From contig JAWVFH010000023.1 in assembly GCA_033856255.1 (NCBI GenBank), forward strand, positions 74,822 through 138,821: a stretch of 64,000 bases of DNA, given 5' to 3'. The translations under genes and the position numbers were made by a program. This DNA is from WHSW01 sp033856255 (GTDB taxonomy: Bacteria > Actinomycetota > Thermoleophilia > Solirubrobacterales > 70-9). Positions 1 through 9,059 of this stretch are shown here, piece after piece; the first letter of the stretch is position 1; each line of letters starts with the position of its first letter. The notes below the pieces were generated by a model that saw only the letters and a program-made list of their open reading frames with translations, was not told the DNA's origin and made no database searches.

Positions 1-80
1 CCGAGGACGAGAAGACCGGCCGCAACGACCCCTGCTGGTGCGGCTCGGGGAAGAAGTACAAGAAGTGCCACGGGGCATAG
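1..80 (+). CDS. secA: SecA preprotein translocase ATPase, C-terminal end (partial)
   Basis: Only the last 25 codons are in the window, read from base 3. The tail ends in the SecA zinc-binding motif: C-W-C-G-S-G, then a lysine-rich stretch, then K-C-H, followed by the stop at 78-80. In SecA this zinc-bound tail contacts SecB or the membrane and ribosome. The upstream ATPase domains lie outside the window. Similar SEC-C motifs end other proteins, but this one sits at the extreme C-terminus, as in SecA, and close to prfB, a common secA neighbour. Confidence 0.8.
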   Translation, partial: EDEKTGRNDPCWCGSGKKYKKCHGA

Positions 81-1372
81 GGCCGAGCCTCGGGGCCCTC
101 TGCACAACGGCCGCCGCCGCCGTGGCGGTGATCGCGCCGAGCGCGGCATCAGCCGCGGTGCCGGTGCAGCTGATCACCGGCGGCCGGCAGAGCGACGCGG
201 TCATCGACCAATCGCTCGCGCCCGATATCTCCCGCGACGGCCGCTACGTCGCCTTCACCTCCAGGGCGACCAACCTCGCCAGCCGCGACCGCAACGACGT
301 GGCCGACGTGTTCGTCTACGACCGCCTGCGTGACCGGATGCGCCTGGCGAGCGTCGCCACGAACGGGCGCCAGGGCAACCATCCCAGCTTCCGGCCGAGG
401 ATCTCCGCCGACGGCCGCTTCGTCAGCTTCGTCTCCGCGGCTGACAACCTCGTCCGTGGCGATGACAACGACACCCGCGACGTGTTCGTTCATGACTTGC
501 GCCGCGGCGGGACGGTGATCGCCAGCCTCGGGGACGGGGGCCAGCTTCCTGACGACGGGAGCTCCGGCGGAGCGATCTCGGCCGACGGTCGCTACGTCGC
601 CTTCGACTCGTTCGCCGAAAACCTCGACCCTCACGCGCGCGACGATTCGAACGTCTACGTGCGCGATCTGCGACGGGGGACCACCACGCTGGCCAGCGGC
701 GGCCTGGGCGGGCCGACCACGAACTCGGGCTTCGCCTCCTCGATCTCCGCCGACGGGCGCCGGGTCGCGTTCGAGTCCTTGAGCCCGCAGCTCGTCCCCG
801 GGGACACGAACGGCGACAGGGACGTCTTCGTCCGCGACCTCGACGCCTCGACGACGACCCGCGCGAGCGTCACCTCCAGTGGCGCCCAGGCCGACTCCGC
901 GAGCTACTCGTACAGCTTCCAGGCGTCGATCTCGGCGGATGGTCGTCACGTCGGCTTCCTCTCATCCCAGACCAACCTGGTTGGCAGCTCGAGCCAGCTG
1001 GCCGCCTTCGTCCGCGACCTCGACGCCTCGACGACGACCGCGATCCCGTTCGACTCGTCCGGCGGCCCGCCGCTCTCGGCCGGCATCACGCCGTCGCTGT
1101 CGGCGGACGGTGGCCGGGTGGTCGTGATCAGCAACGACGAGCGGTTCGGATTTCCCGGCTCCGACACCCACGTCTACGTCTTCGATCGCGCCGCGGGGAC
1201 CCTGACGCGGCTCGACCAGGCCGGGGACGGGACGCCGGCGAACGGCTCCGTGAAGTCCGCCGCGATCTCCACCGACGGGCGCTTCGTCGCCTTCTCCTCG
1301 AACGCCACCAACCTGGATCACGGCGATCGCGAGGATGCCTACGACATCTTCGTCGCCGGACCGATCCCCTGA
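38..1372 (+). CDS. Secreted PD40/TolB-like beta-propeller protein
   Basis: The 444-residue frame has a hydrophobic Ala-rich stretch around residues 18-41 ending A-S-A-A, consistent with a Sec signal peptide. It then has about seven repeats of the pattern I-S-x-D-G-R-x-V-x-F-x-S, each followed about 20 residues later by D-V-F-V-x-D. That is the PD40/WD40-like blade found in TolB and in many secreted actinobacterial proteins. Function is unknown; such propellers usually bind ligands or proteins. The start is uncertain: GTG at 38 overlaps the secA end, and GTG at 65 would also keep the signal peptide. The next gene begins within its stop codon. Confidence 0.7.
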   Translation: MRLGEEVQEVPRGIGPSLGALCTTAAAAVAVIAPSAASAAVPVQLITGGRQSDAVIDQSLAPDISRDGRYVAFTSRATNLASRDRNDVADVFVYDRLRDRMRLASVATNGRQGNHPSFRPRISADGRFVSFVSAADNLVRGDDNDTRDVFVHDLRRGGTVIASLGDGGQLPDDGSSGGAISADGRYVAFDSFAENLDPHARDDSNVYVRDLRRGTTTLASGGLGGPTTNSGFASSISADGRRVAFESLSPQLVPGDTNGDRDVFVRDLDASTTTRASVTSSGAQADSASYSYSFQASISADGRHVGFLSSQTNLVGSSSQLAAFVRDLDASTTTAIPFDSSGGPPLSAGITPSLSADGGRVVVISNDERFGFPGSDTHVYVFDRAAGTLTRLDQAGDGTPANGSVKSAAISTDGRFVAFSSNATNLDHGDREDAYDIFVAGPIP

Positions 1373-1764
1373 CGCACACCGACGACAACGCCGCCATCGT
1401 CGAGCGGCTGCAGGCCGCGCTGCGGGCCCGCGACGCCGAGGCGACCGCCGCCGAGCTTCACCCGGAGATCGTCGCCACCGGCGACAAGGGAACGTTCGAG
1501 GGCATCGATGCGGTCGTCGGCTGGGCGAAGCCGTCGGACGACGGCCACCTGGTCTCGCGGGTCGAGGTCGACGAGATCCGCGAGGTCGGCGACCGCCATG
1601 TCGCGATCGCCGCTCGCCGCCAGTGGCGCTGGAAGGAGGGCGACGAGCTTGCCGACGAGGCGCCGTTCGGCATCCTGCTCGAGCTTCGCGACGGCAAGGT
1701 CTACCGCTGGCGGCAGAACTTCCCCTCGATCATCGACGCGATCGAGGCGATCGAGGCCCGATGA
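1369..1764 (+). CDS. NTF2/SnoaL-like small protein, apparent CTG start
   Basis: An open frame of 131 codons runs from the CTG that overlaps the previous stop to a TGA that overlaps the next ATG (ATGA). The protein reads like an NTF2-like fold: a helical start (A-A-I-V-E-R-L-Q-A-A-L), then L-H-P-E-I-V-A-T-G and alternating strands ending W-R-Q-N-F-P. No ATG, GTG or TTG exists in this frame, so initiation must use CTG at 1369 or another rare codon. The tight placement between two genes and sensible coding throughout support it being real. Function unknown. Confidence 0.55.
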   Translation: MTHTDDNAAIVERLQAALRARDAEATAAELHPEIVATGDKGTFEGIDAVVGWAKPSDDGHLVSRVEVDEIREVGDRHVAIAARRQWRWKEGDELADEAPFGILLELRDGKVYRWRQNFPSIIDAIEAIEAR

Positions 1765-2384
1765 GCGCAGCGGGGTTGGTCGACGGCGACGACGGACGCC
1801 CGCGCTGCTGGTGGGGGGTCTCGGCGCCGGACTACGTCGCCTACCACGACAAGGAGTGGGGACGGCCGGTCACCGACGACCGCGGGATCTACGAGCGGCT
1901 GACGCTGGAGGCGTTCCAGTCCGGGCTCTCATGGCTGACGATCCTGCGCAAGCGAGAGAACTTCCGATCGGCGTTCGACGGCTTCGAGTTCGAGCGCGTC
2001 GCCCGCTACGGCGACCGCGAGGTCGAGCGGCTGCTCGACGACGCCGGCATCGTCCGCAACCGCGCCAAGGTCGCGGCGGCGATCGCCAACGCCCGGGCGA
2101 CGGCCGGGCTAGAGGCGGAGGGGGAGTCGCTCGCCGCACTGGCCTGGTCGTATCGCCCGACCGGCGGCCGGCCGCCGCGCGCTCGCGACGGGCTTCCGGC
2201 GACCACCCCCGAGTCGACCGCGCTGGCGAAGGAGCTGAAGCGCCGCGGCTTCCGCTTCGTCGGCCCGACCACGGCCTACGCGCTGATGCAGGCGGTGGGG
2301 ATCGTCAACGATCACATCGACGGTTGTGCGGTCCGCGACGAGGTCGAGGCCGAGCGGAGCGCGGCGATCGCGGGCGGGCTGTGA
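1761..2384 (+). CDS. tag: DNA-3-methyladenine glycosylase I
   Basis: A 207-residue Tag-family base-excision repair enzyme that removes 3-methyladenine from alkylated DNA. The family signatures are visible: R-C-W-W near the N-terminus, Y-H-D-K-E-W-G around residue 30, the core L-S-W-L-T-I-L-R-K-R, and F-V-G-P-T-T-A-Y-A-L-M-Q with N-D-H-I-D-G-C near the end. The early Cys and His and the late His and Cys match the Tag zinc site. Its ATG overlaps the upstream TGA, and its own stop overlaps the GrpB-family start (GTGA), so it belongs to a small operon. Confidence 0.93.
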   Translation: MSAAGLVDGDDGRPRCWWGVSAPDYVAYHDKEWGRPVTDDRGIYERLTLEAFQSGLSWLTILRKRENFRSAFDGFEFERVARYGDREVERLLDDAGIVRNRAKVAAAIANARATAGLEAEGESLAALAWSYRPTGGRPPRARDGLPATTPESTALAKELKRRGFRFVGPTTAYALMQAVGIVNDHIDGCAVRDEVEAERSAAIAGGL

Positions 2385-2938
2385 CGCCGGAGTCGGTCGC
2401 GCGGGACGCGAGCTTCGAGCCGGAGCTCGATCGGATCCTCGTCGGCGATCGCACCCCGGGGCCGGTAAGCCTCACCGAGTACGACCCCGGCTGGCCTCGG
2501 CGCTTCGAGTCACTGCGCGCCGAGCTGGGCGATCAAGCACGCGCGATCGAGCACATCGGCTCGACGGCCGTGCCCGGGCTGATCGCAAAGCCCATCGTCG
2601 ACATTCTCGTCACGGTCGAGAAAGTCGACCCCGACACCACCTATGCGCCGACGATCGAAGGGCTCGGTTACGAGTTGCGCGTTCGCGAGCCGCGCCACAG
2701 GATGTTCCGAAACCCTGCCCGCGACGTCCACCTGCATGTCTGGCCCGAGGGCAGCCGCGAGGCGGTCGACTACTTGCTCCTCCGCGACTGGCTTCGTTCG
2801 TCCGAGGTTGACCGTGACGAGTACGCACGGCTCAAGCAGGAGCTCGCGCGTGAGGACTGGCCCGACATCAACTACTACGCACGGGCAAAGGGGCCGCTGA
2901 TCGAGGAGCTGCTCAGCCGCGCTCGCAGTGAGCGATGA
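2381..2938 (+). CDS. GrpB family nucleotidyltransferase-like protein
   Basis: A 185-residue protein of the GrpB/UPF0157 family, which has a nucleotidyltransferase-like fold and no settled role. Recognisable segments are Y-D-P-G-W-P-R-R-F, I-E-H-I-G-S-T-A-V-P-G-L-I-A-K-P-I-V-D-I, H-L-H-V-W and L-L-L-R-D-W-L. It starts at GTG 2381, overlapping the tag stop by four bases, so it is probably co-translated with the DNA glycosylase. Confidence 0.88.
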   Translation: MTPESVARDASFEPELDRILVGDRTPGPVSLTEYDPGWPRRFESLRAELGDQARAIEHIGSTAVPGLIAKPIVDILVTVEKVDPDTTYAPTIEGLGYELRVREPRHRMFRNPARDVHLHVWPEGSREAVDYLLLRDWLRSSEVDRDEYARLKQELAREDWPDINYYARAKGPLIEELLSRARSER

Positions 2939-2992
2939 GTCCGTGGCCTTGCCGCGGTCCCTATTGATAGACCCGACAAAAAGGAGGGCCCC

Positions 2993-3334
2993 ATGCCCGC
3001 CCCTGACCGCAAGCAGCTCGCGCGCGACGTCTACGGCGCCTACGTGAGCGGCGATCGCGACGTCGTCGAGCGGCTGCTCGCCGATGACTTCGTCTTCTTC
3101 GCCCCGCCCGATCCCGGCATCGATCGCGCGACCTACTTCGAGCGCTGCTGGCCGAACGCCGGGACCACGGAGAAGTTCGACTACGTTCGCCTGATCGAGC
3201 ACGGCGACGAGGTGATCGTCACCTACGAGCTGACCAAGACCGACGGCAAGCGCTTCCGCAACACCGAGGTCCTCACATTTGCCGGCGACAAGTTGAGCCG
3301 GGCCGAGGTGTACTTCGGCTGGGATCTCGAGTGA
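2993..3334 (+). CDS. SnoaL/NTF2-like protein
   Basis: A 113-residue single-domain protein with the SnoaL-like fold pattern: helix A-R-D-V-Y-G-A-Y, then L-L-A-D-D-F-V-F-F-A-P-P-D, and a C-terminal strand ending A-E-V-Y-F-G-W. A strong Shine-Dalgarno (AAAAAGGAGG) sits 6 bases before the ATG, unlike the leaderless-looking starts of many neighbours. The substrate or ligand cannot be read from the sequence. Confidence 0.75.
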   Translation: MPAPDRKQLARDVYGAYVSGDRDVVERLLADDFVFFAPPDPGIDRATYFERCWPNAGTTEKFDYVRLIEHGDEVIVTYELTKTDGKRFRNTEVLTFAGDKLSRAEVYFGWDLE

Positions 3335-3360
3335 CCGCCCCCACCTCCTAAGCTGCGTAC

Positions 3361-4477
<1,117 letters not shown>

Positions 4478-4564
4478 TCCCCTCGATGGGCGCGAAGCTG
4501 GGGATCGAGACCCGCGACGAGTACTGCGCAAGCAACCACTGACGGCGGCGCTACGGTTCCTGCG

Positions 4565-5725
4565 ATGGCGGTCAGCGTCGCAGTCGGGGTATCGGACGAG
4601 CTCGACCCGGTTGAGGCGTTCGACCTCGCGGCCGGCCAGGCCGCCGCCGCCCTCGGCGGACGGTGCGACCTGGCGATCGTGTTCGCCGGGGCGCCGCACC
4701 TCACCCACGCGAAACCGATCCTCTCCACCGTCCACGAGCGGCTCGGCCCCCGTTCGCTGATCGGCTGCGGGGCCGGCGGCGTGGTCGGCGGCGGGCGTGA
4801 GCTGGAGAGCGGACCCGGAGCCGTGGTCTGGGCCCTGCACGCCCCGGCGGCGAGGATCTCGACCCACCACCTCGAGGCCGAGCCCGCCGACGACGGGGTC
4901 GGCGTCAGCGGCCTCCCGGACCCCGGGGCGCTTGGCGACGGCGTCATCGTGCTCGCCGACCCGTACACGTTCAGCGCCGAGGCGCTGCTCGGCTCGCTGA
5001 ACACGGCGCGGCCGGGGATGCCGGTTCTCGGCGGGCTGGCGAGCGCCGCGGCGGCGGGTTCGGCGGCGTTGTTTCGCGACGGCGAGGTGCTCGACGGGGG
5101 CGCCGTCGCCGCCAGCGTCGAGGGGGTGGCGATGGTTCCCTGCGTCTCCCAGGGGGCGACCCCGGTCGGCCCGGAGATGACGATCACCGCCGCCCGCGGC
5201 AACGTGATCTCGGAGCTGGCCTCGAAGCCTGCGATCGAGCGCCTGGGCGAGGCGATCGGCGAGCTCGATCCGCGCGGGCAATCGCTGGTCGCCCAGGGTC
5301 TGATGCTGGGGATCGTGATCGACGAGAACCAGCCCGCCTACGAGCGTGGCGACTTCCTCGTCCGGCCGATCCTCGGCGCCGATCCCGAGAGCGGCTCGCT
5401 GGCGCTCGGCGAGCGGGTCCGCGTCGGCCAGACGGTGCGCATGCACGTGCGCGACGGCGCCACCGCCGACGAGGACCTCCGCGACGCGCTCCGCCTCCAG
5501 GTCACGGCGCTCGGAGAGGGCGGCGCGGCCGGGGCGCTGCTGTTCACCTGCAACGGCCGCGGCTCGCACATGTTCGAGACCCCCGACCACGACGCGCTGG
5601 CGCTCGAGGACGCGCTCGGCGCTCCCGCGGGCGGCTTCTTCTGCGCCGGCGAGATCGGCCCGGTCGGCGGGCGCAACTTCCTGCACGGCTTCACCGCGAC
5701 GATCGCCGTCTTTCCCAACGCCTGA
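4565..5725 (+). CDS. FIST domain sensory protein (FIST_N + FIST_C)
   Basis: A 386-residue protein with the FIST architecture. The N-terminal half has C-D-L-A-I-V-F-A-G-A-P-H and L-I-G-C-G-A-G-G-V-V-G-G, and the C-terminal half has L-L-F-T-C-N-G-R-G and G-G-F-F-C-A-G-E-I-G-P-V-G. FIST domains are proposed small-ligand sensors, often linked to chemotaxis or cyclic-di-GMP proteins. No output domain is fused and no signalling gene is adjacent. TACGGT at 4552-4557 lies seven bases before ATG with no Shine-Dalgarno. The stop overlaps the nadC start (TGATG). Confidence 0.85.
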   Translation: MAVSVAVGVSDELDPVEAFDLAAGQAAAALGGRCDLAIVFAGAPHLTHAKPILSTVHERLGPRSLIGCGAGGVVGGGRELESGPGAVVWALHAPAARISTHHLEAEPADDGVGVSGLPDPGALGDGVIVLADPYTFSAEALLGSLNTARPGMPVLGGLASAAAAGSAALFRDGEVLDGGAVAASVEGVAMVPCVSQGATPVGPEMTITAARGNVISELASKPAIERLGEAIGELDPRGQSLVAQGLMLGIVIDENQPAYERGDFLVRPILGADPESGSLALGERVRVGQTVRMHVRDGATADEDLRDALRLQVTALGEGGAAGALLFTCNGRGSHMFETPDHDALALEDALGAPAGGFFCAGEIGPVGGRNFLHGFTATIAVFPNA

Positions 5726-6564
5726 TGGCGGACGAGAAGCTCGCCGACCTCATCGCCGGGGCCCTGGCCGAGGACCTCGGCGCCGGCGACGTCACCTCCG
5801 AGGCGACGGTCCCGGCCGAGACGAGCGCCACGGCGCGGATCGTGCAGAAGCAGGCCGGCGTCGTCTTCGGGCTCGACGCCGCCGCCGAGGTATTCGCGCA
5901 GACCGGCGCGGACAGCTTCGAGCGGCTGGCGGAGGAGGGACGCTGGCGCGACGATCTCCCCGCCGACGTCGCCGCGATCGCCGGGCCCGCCCGGGCGCTG
6001 CTCGCGGGTGAGCGCACGGCGCTCAACCTGCTCGGCCACCTCTCCGGGGTCGCCACCCTGACGGCGCGCTTCGTCGCCGCGGTCGAGGGCAGCGGCGTCG
6101 CGATCCTCGATACGCGAAAGACGACGCCGGGCCTGCGGGCGCTCGAGAAGGCGGCGGTCGCGGCCGGCGGCGGGACCAACCACCGCTTCGGGCTCGACGA
6201 CGCGATCCTGATCAAGGAGAACCACATCGCGATCGCGGGCGGCGTCGGGCGGGCGGTCGAGCTCGCGGCCGCGGCGCAGCCGGGGCTCGAGGTCGAGGTG
6301 GAGTGCCGTGACTCGGCCGACGTCGCCGAGGCCCTCGCGGCGGGGGCCCAACGGCTGCTGCTCGACAACATGGACCCGGCCCAGCTGCGAGCGGCCGTCG
6401 CCGCCCGCAACGCCGCCGGCTCCGACGCGCGGCTCGAGGCCTCCGGCGGCGTCACGCTGGACAACGTCACCGAGATCGCCGCCACCGGGGTCGAGCTGAT
6501 CTCGATCGGCGCGCTCACGCACTCGGCGCCCGCGCTCGATCTCAGCATGCTGGTCGACGTGTAA
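5725..6564 (+). CDS. nadC: Quinolinate phosphoribosyltransferase (nicotinate-nucleotide pyrophosphorylase)
   Basis: A 279-residue enzyme converting quinolinate and PRPP to nicotinate mononucleotide with loss of CO2, in de novo NAD synthesis. The signature D-T-R-K-T-T-P-G-L-R is present, followed by G-G-G-T-N-H-R-F-G-L-D-D-A-I-L-I-K-E-N-H. The C-terminal barrel has L-L-L-D-N-M and A-S-G-G-V-T. It overlaps the FIST gene stop by one base. The partner nadA lies 2.5 kb downstream but is separated by an opposite-strand gene. Confidence 0.95.
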   Translation: MADEKLADLIAGALAEDLGAGDVTSEATVPAETSATARIVQKQAGVVFGLDAAAEVFAQTGADSFERLAEEGRWRDDLPADVAAIAGPARALLAGERTALNLLGHLSGVATLTARFVAAVEGSGVAILDTRKTTPGLRALEKAAVAAGGGTNHRFGLDDAILIKENHIAIAGGVGRAVELAAAAQPGLEVEVECRDSADVAEALAAGAQRLLLDNMDPAQLRAAVAARNAAGSDARLEASGGVTLDNVTEIAATGVELISIGALTHSAPALDLSMLVDV

Positions 6565-6576
6565 TAGGGTCGGCCG

Positions 6577-7092
6577 ATGCCCCCGACCAAGGCACTGAGA
6601 ACCAAGCGCGAGGCGCTCGTGATCGAGCACATGGAGTCCGAGAACCGCCATGAGTTCGACGTCACGATGGAGACCTTCGACCACCCGCGCTACGAGCTGA
6701 TCGCGACCGGCGACGTCTTCGACGGCGAGGCCGAGGTCGACGGCTACTTCGAGGAGACCCGGACCGCCTTCCCGGATCAGCGCAACAAGCTGATCGCCTT
6801 GCACCACTCGGACGACGCGGTGATCGTCGAGGCGATGCTGTACGGCACCCACCGGGGCTCATTCCGCGGCCTCCCGGCGACCGGGCGCAAGTTCGAGATG
6901 CGCTTCTGCGCGATGTTCCTGTTCGAGGAGGACCGGCTGGTCTGCGAGCGCGTCTACTTCGACGCGAACACGATCCTGCGCCAGCTCGGCATCGCCTACG
7001 ACCCGCTGACGCTCAAGGGCCGCCTGGCGACCGTGGTCAATCACCCGCTGACCGTCGGCCGCGCCGTGGTCGGCGGCCTGCTCAGACGGTGA
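6577..7092 (+). CDS. SnoaL-like polyketide cyclase/ester cyclase family protein
   Basis: A 171-residue SnoaL-type protein. It shows the family run Y-E-L-I-A-T-G-D-V-F-D-G, then G-Y-F-E-E-T-R-T-A-F-P-D, then G-T-H-R-G-S-F-R-G-L-P-A-T-G-R-K-F-E, a pattern typical of ester-cyclase/SnoaL proteins. The substrate is unknown. TAGGGT at 6565-6570 lies six bases before ATG, so leaderless initiation is likely. The stop overlaps the next GTG (GTGA). Confidence 0.75.
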   Translation: MPPTKALRTKREALVIEHMESENRHEFDVTMETFDHPRYELIATGDVFDGEAEVDGYFEETRTAFPDQRNKLIALHHSDDAVIVEAMLYGTHRGSFRGLPATGRKFEMRFCAMFLFEEDRLVCERVYFDANTILRQLGIAYDPLTLKGRLATVVNHPLTVGRAVVGGLLRR

Positions 7093-8084
7093 CGGCGGGC
7101 TTGCGGGCAGCGGTGCCGATCGCGGCGCTGGCGGCGCTCGCCGGCGCGGCGGCCCTCTGGCTCGCCCGGCCGGCGGATGCGTGCGGATGCGGGGTCGCGA
7201 TCGAGGCGACGGTGAACCAGGAGAGCGCCCTGGTGATCGAGGAGCCCGGGCGGGAGCAGATCGTGCTCAGCCTCGACCTCGCCAGCGACGGCGACCAGCG
7301 CGCCGCCGTGGTCCTCCCGGTCCCCGGCGTGCCGACCGTGGACGCGATCGAGCACGGAGACCCGCTCGCCTACCTCGACCAGGCCACGCAGCCGCCGCCG
7401 TCCGTCGGCTCGGCCGGCGGCGGCGAGACCGCGCCGGCGCCCCGCGTCGACGTGATCGACCGGGAGACGATCGGCGGCTACGACGTCGCCCGCCTCGGCG
7501 CCGGCGACGCCGGGGCGCTGAACCGGTGGCTGAACGAGAACGGCTACACGCTGCCCGCCGGCGCCGAGCCGATCCTCGACGACTACGTCGCCCAGGGCTG
7601 GCACTTCGTCGCCATCCGCCTGGCGCCCCAGACCGACGGGCGCCTGAAGCCGCTCGAGGTCTCGTTTCCGGCCGACCAGTACGTCTATCCGATGAAGCTC
7701 GAGCAACTCGCGACCGTGCCGCTCGACCTGACCCTGTTCACGCTCGCCGACGGCCCGCGGCAGGTCGCCGGGCTGGAGACGATCTGGGACGGCAGCGTCG
7801 ACGAGCTCTCACCCCCGCCTCCTCCGACTCTGGGCGAGATCTTCGGCCAGGGCGGCTACGTGACCAGGCTGGAGGCCACCGGAGCGGACCCGGCGCAGTT
7901 CACCGCCGATCTGCAGATCGAGCCGACGGCCGCGGCCTCCACCCCCGCGCCGGCCGCGGTTGCGACGGCGCCGCCGACCGAGGGCGATGACGGGATCTCG
8001 ACCGAGGCCCTGATCGCGATCATCGCCGCCGGGCTCGCCTTCGCGCTTGGGCTCGTCCTGCTCACCCGCCCCCGGCGCGGCTGA
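7089..8084 (+). CDS. DUF2330 family secreted, C-terminally anchored protein
   Basis: A 331-residue protein with an N-terminal signal peptide (hydrophobic residues 6-25, then P-A-D-A-C-G-C-G). A DUF2330-like body includes V-N-Q-E-S-A-L-V-I-E-E and W-H-F-V-A-I-R-L. There is a Pro/Ala-rich linker near residue 285 and one C-terminal membrane helix (I-A-I-I-A-A-G-L-A-F-A-L-G-L) followed by a basic tail. That layout suggests an extracytoplasmic domain anchored at the C-terminus. Function unknown. Translation is probably coupled to the SnoaL gene through GTGA. Confidence 0.7.
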   Translation: MTAGLRAAVPIAALAALAGAAALWLARPADACGCGVAIEATVNQESALVIEEPGREQIVLSLDLASDGDQRAAVVLPVPGVPTVDAIEHGDPLAYLDQATQPPPSVGSAGGGETAPAPRVDVIDRETIGGYDVARLGAGDAGALNRWLNENGYTLPAGAEPILDDYVAQGWHFVAIRLAPQTDGRLKPLEVSFPADQYVYPMKLEQLATVPLDLTLFTLADGPRQVAGLETIWDGSVDELSPPPPPTLGEIFGQGGYVTRLEATGADPAQFTADLQIEPTAAASTPAPAAVATAPPTEGDDGISTEALIAIIAAGLAFALGLVLLTRPRRG

Positions 8085-8099
8085 GACCGCGGGACCCGG

Positions 8100-8963
8100 C
8101 TACTTCAACAGCCGTGAGAGCCGGCGGTCCTTGAGGACCTTGCCGCCGGTTTGGCAGGTCGGGCAGTAGTTGGTCTGGTGCTCGGCGAAGTAGACGGCCT
8201 CGATCGTGGTCCCGCAGCGCGGGCACGGCTCGCCCTCGCGGCGGTGCACCTTGAGCGGCATCGGCAGCTTGTTGGGCACCTGCTCGCCGATCACCTCCTC
8301 GTAATGATCGATCGCGTCGCCGAGCACGTGCATCGCGTCGCGCAGCCGCTCGACCTCCTCCGGCTCGAGGTCCGCCCCCTTGCGAAACGGCGCCAGCTTG
8401 GCCTCCCAGAGGACCTCGTCGACCCAGGAGCGCCCGATCCCGGCGATCGCCCGCTGGTCGCGCAGCAACGGGTGCAGCTGGCGCGGCTCGTCGACTGCTG
8501 CGGCGAGCTGGTCGAGCGGCGGTGCGGGCCACGCCTCCGGGCCGAGCGTCGCCACCATCTCGTCGGCCTCGACCCCGCCGGGGCGGTAGAGCTTCACCCA
8601 GGCACGCTGCTTGGTCCCGAACTCGCGCAGGCGCAGCTCGCGGCCGTCGGCGAGCCGGATCAGCACCCGCGAGGCGCGATCCTTGAGCGAGGCGCGCTTA
8701 TCGAACACCTGCAGGCGCCCGGCCGACATCAGGTGGACGAGCAGCTCCAGCCTGGGGGTCTGACCCCCTTTAGAGAACTCGACCACCGGCATCTTGCCGA
8801 CCCGCCGGGTGCCGGAGACGGTCATCCCCTCGAGCGCGCTCAGCATCGGGTCGAGCGTCTTCACGGCGACCATCCCGGGCGCCAGCGTCGACTCGACCTC
8901 GGCCCCCGCGAGGGCCTCGCCGAGCCGGCGGGCGGTGATCTCGACCTCAGGCAATTCGGGCAC
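8100..8963 (-). CDS. mutM: Formamidopyrimidine-DNA glycosylase (Fpg/MutM family)
   Basis: A 287-residue oxidised-purine DNA glycosylase/AP lyase. The catalytic N-terminus P-E-L-P-E-V-E follows the GTG start, Lys57 lies in R-V-G-K-M-P, and the C-terminal zinc finger is C-P-R-C ... C-P-T-C with K-D-R-R-L-S-R. The central H2TH region includes G-I-G-R-S-W-V-D-E-V-L. Length is slightly above the usual 270. Nei-type variants share this fold, so the exact lesion preference is uncertain. The start codon lies in one arm of an inverted repeat shared with the nadA upstream region. Confidence 0.88.
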   Translation of the reverse strand: MPELPEVEITARRLGEALAGAEVESTLAPGMVAVKTLDPMLSALEGMTVSGTRRVGKMPVVEFSKGGQTPRLELLVHLMSAGRLQVFDKRASLKDRASRVLIRLADGRELRLREFGTKQRAWVKLYRPGGVEADEMVATLGPEAWPAPPLDQLAAAVDEPRQLHPLLRDQRAIAGIGRSWVDEVLWEAKLAPFRKGADLEPEEVERLRDAMHVLGDAIDHYEEVIGEQVPNKLPMPLKVHRREGEPCPRCGTTIEAVYFAEHQTNYCPTCQTGGKVLKDRRLSRLLK

Positions 8964-8989
8964 GACTGTCAGTAAACTGTGCCCGAGTT
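8953..8989. repeat. Inverted repeat spanning the mutM start and nadA upstream region
   Basis: AATTCGGGCAC at 8953-8963 and GTGCCCGAGTT at 8979-8989 are near-perfect inverted arms (one mismatch) around a 15-base AT-richer centre. The left arm is the mutM start region itself. The centre holds TAAACT (8973-8978), a possible -10 toward nadA. It could be a shared operator or a chance symmetry. Confidence 0.5.
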
Positions 8990-9006
8990 CATTCGCCCGG
9001 TTTGAG

Positions 9007-9024
9007 GTGGGTCAGAGGACCCAC
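9007..9024 (+). promoter_or_regulatory. Short perfect hairpin in the nadA leader
   Basis: GTGGGTC and GACCCAC form a 7-bp perfect stem with an AGAG loop, ending 35 bases before the nadA ATG. It does not overlap the Shine-Dalgarno. It may be a leader structure or an operator half-site pair; no known NAD riboswitch is recognisable. Confidence 0.4.
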
Positions 9025-9059
9025 ACGGGCCGGCGAACATAAGGAAGGACGAGGCCAGC

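Noticed and set aside
4486..4542. An 18-codon frame with TAGTCC five bases before its ATG, upstream of the FIST gene
   Set aside because: Too short to judge, and the hexamer is simply the prfB stop region; no family or conservation can be shown from one sequence.
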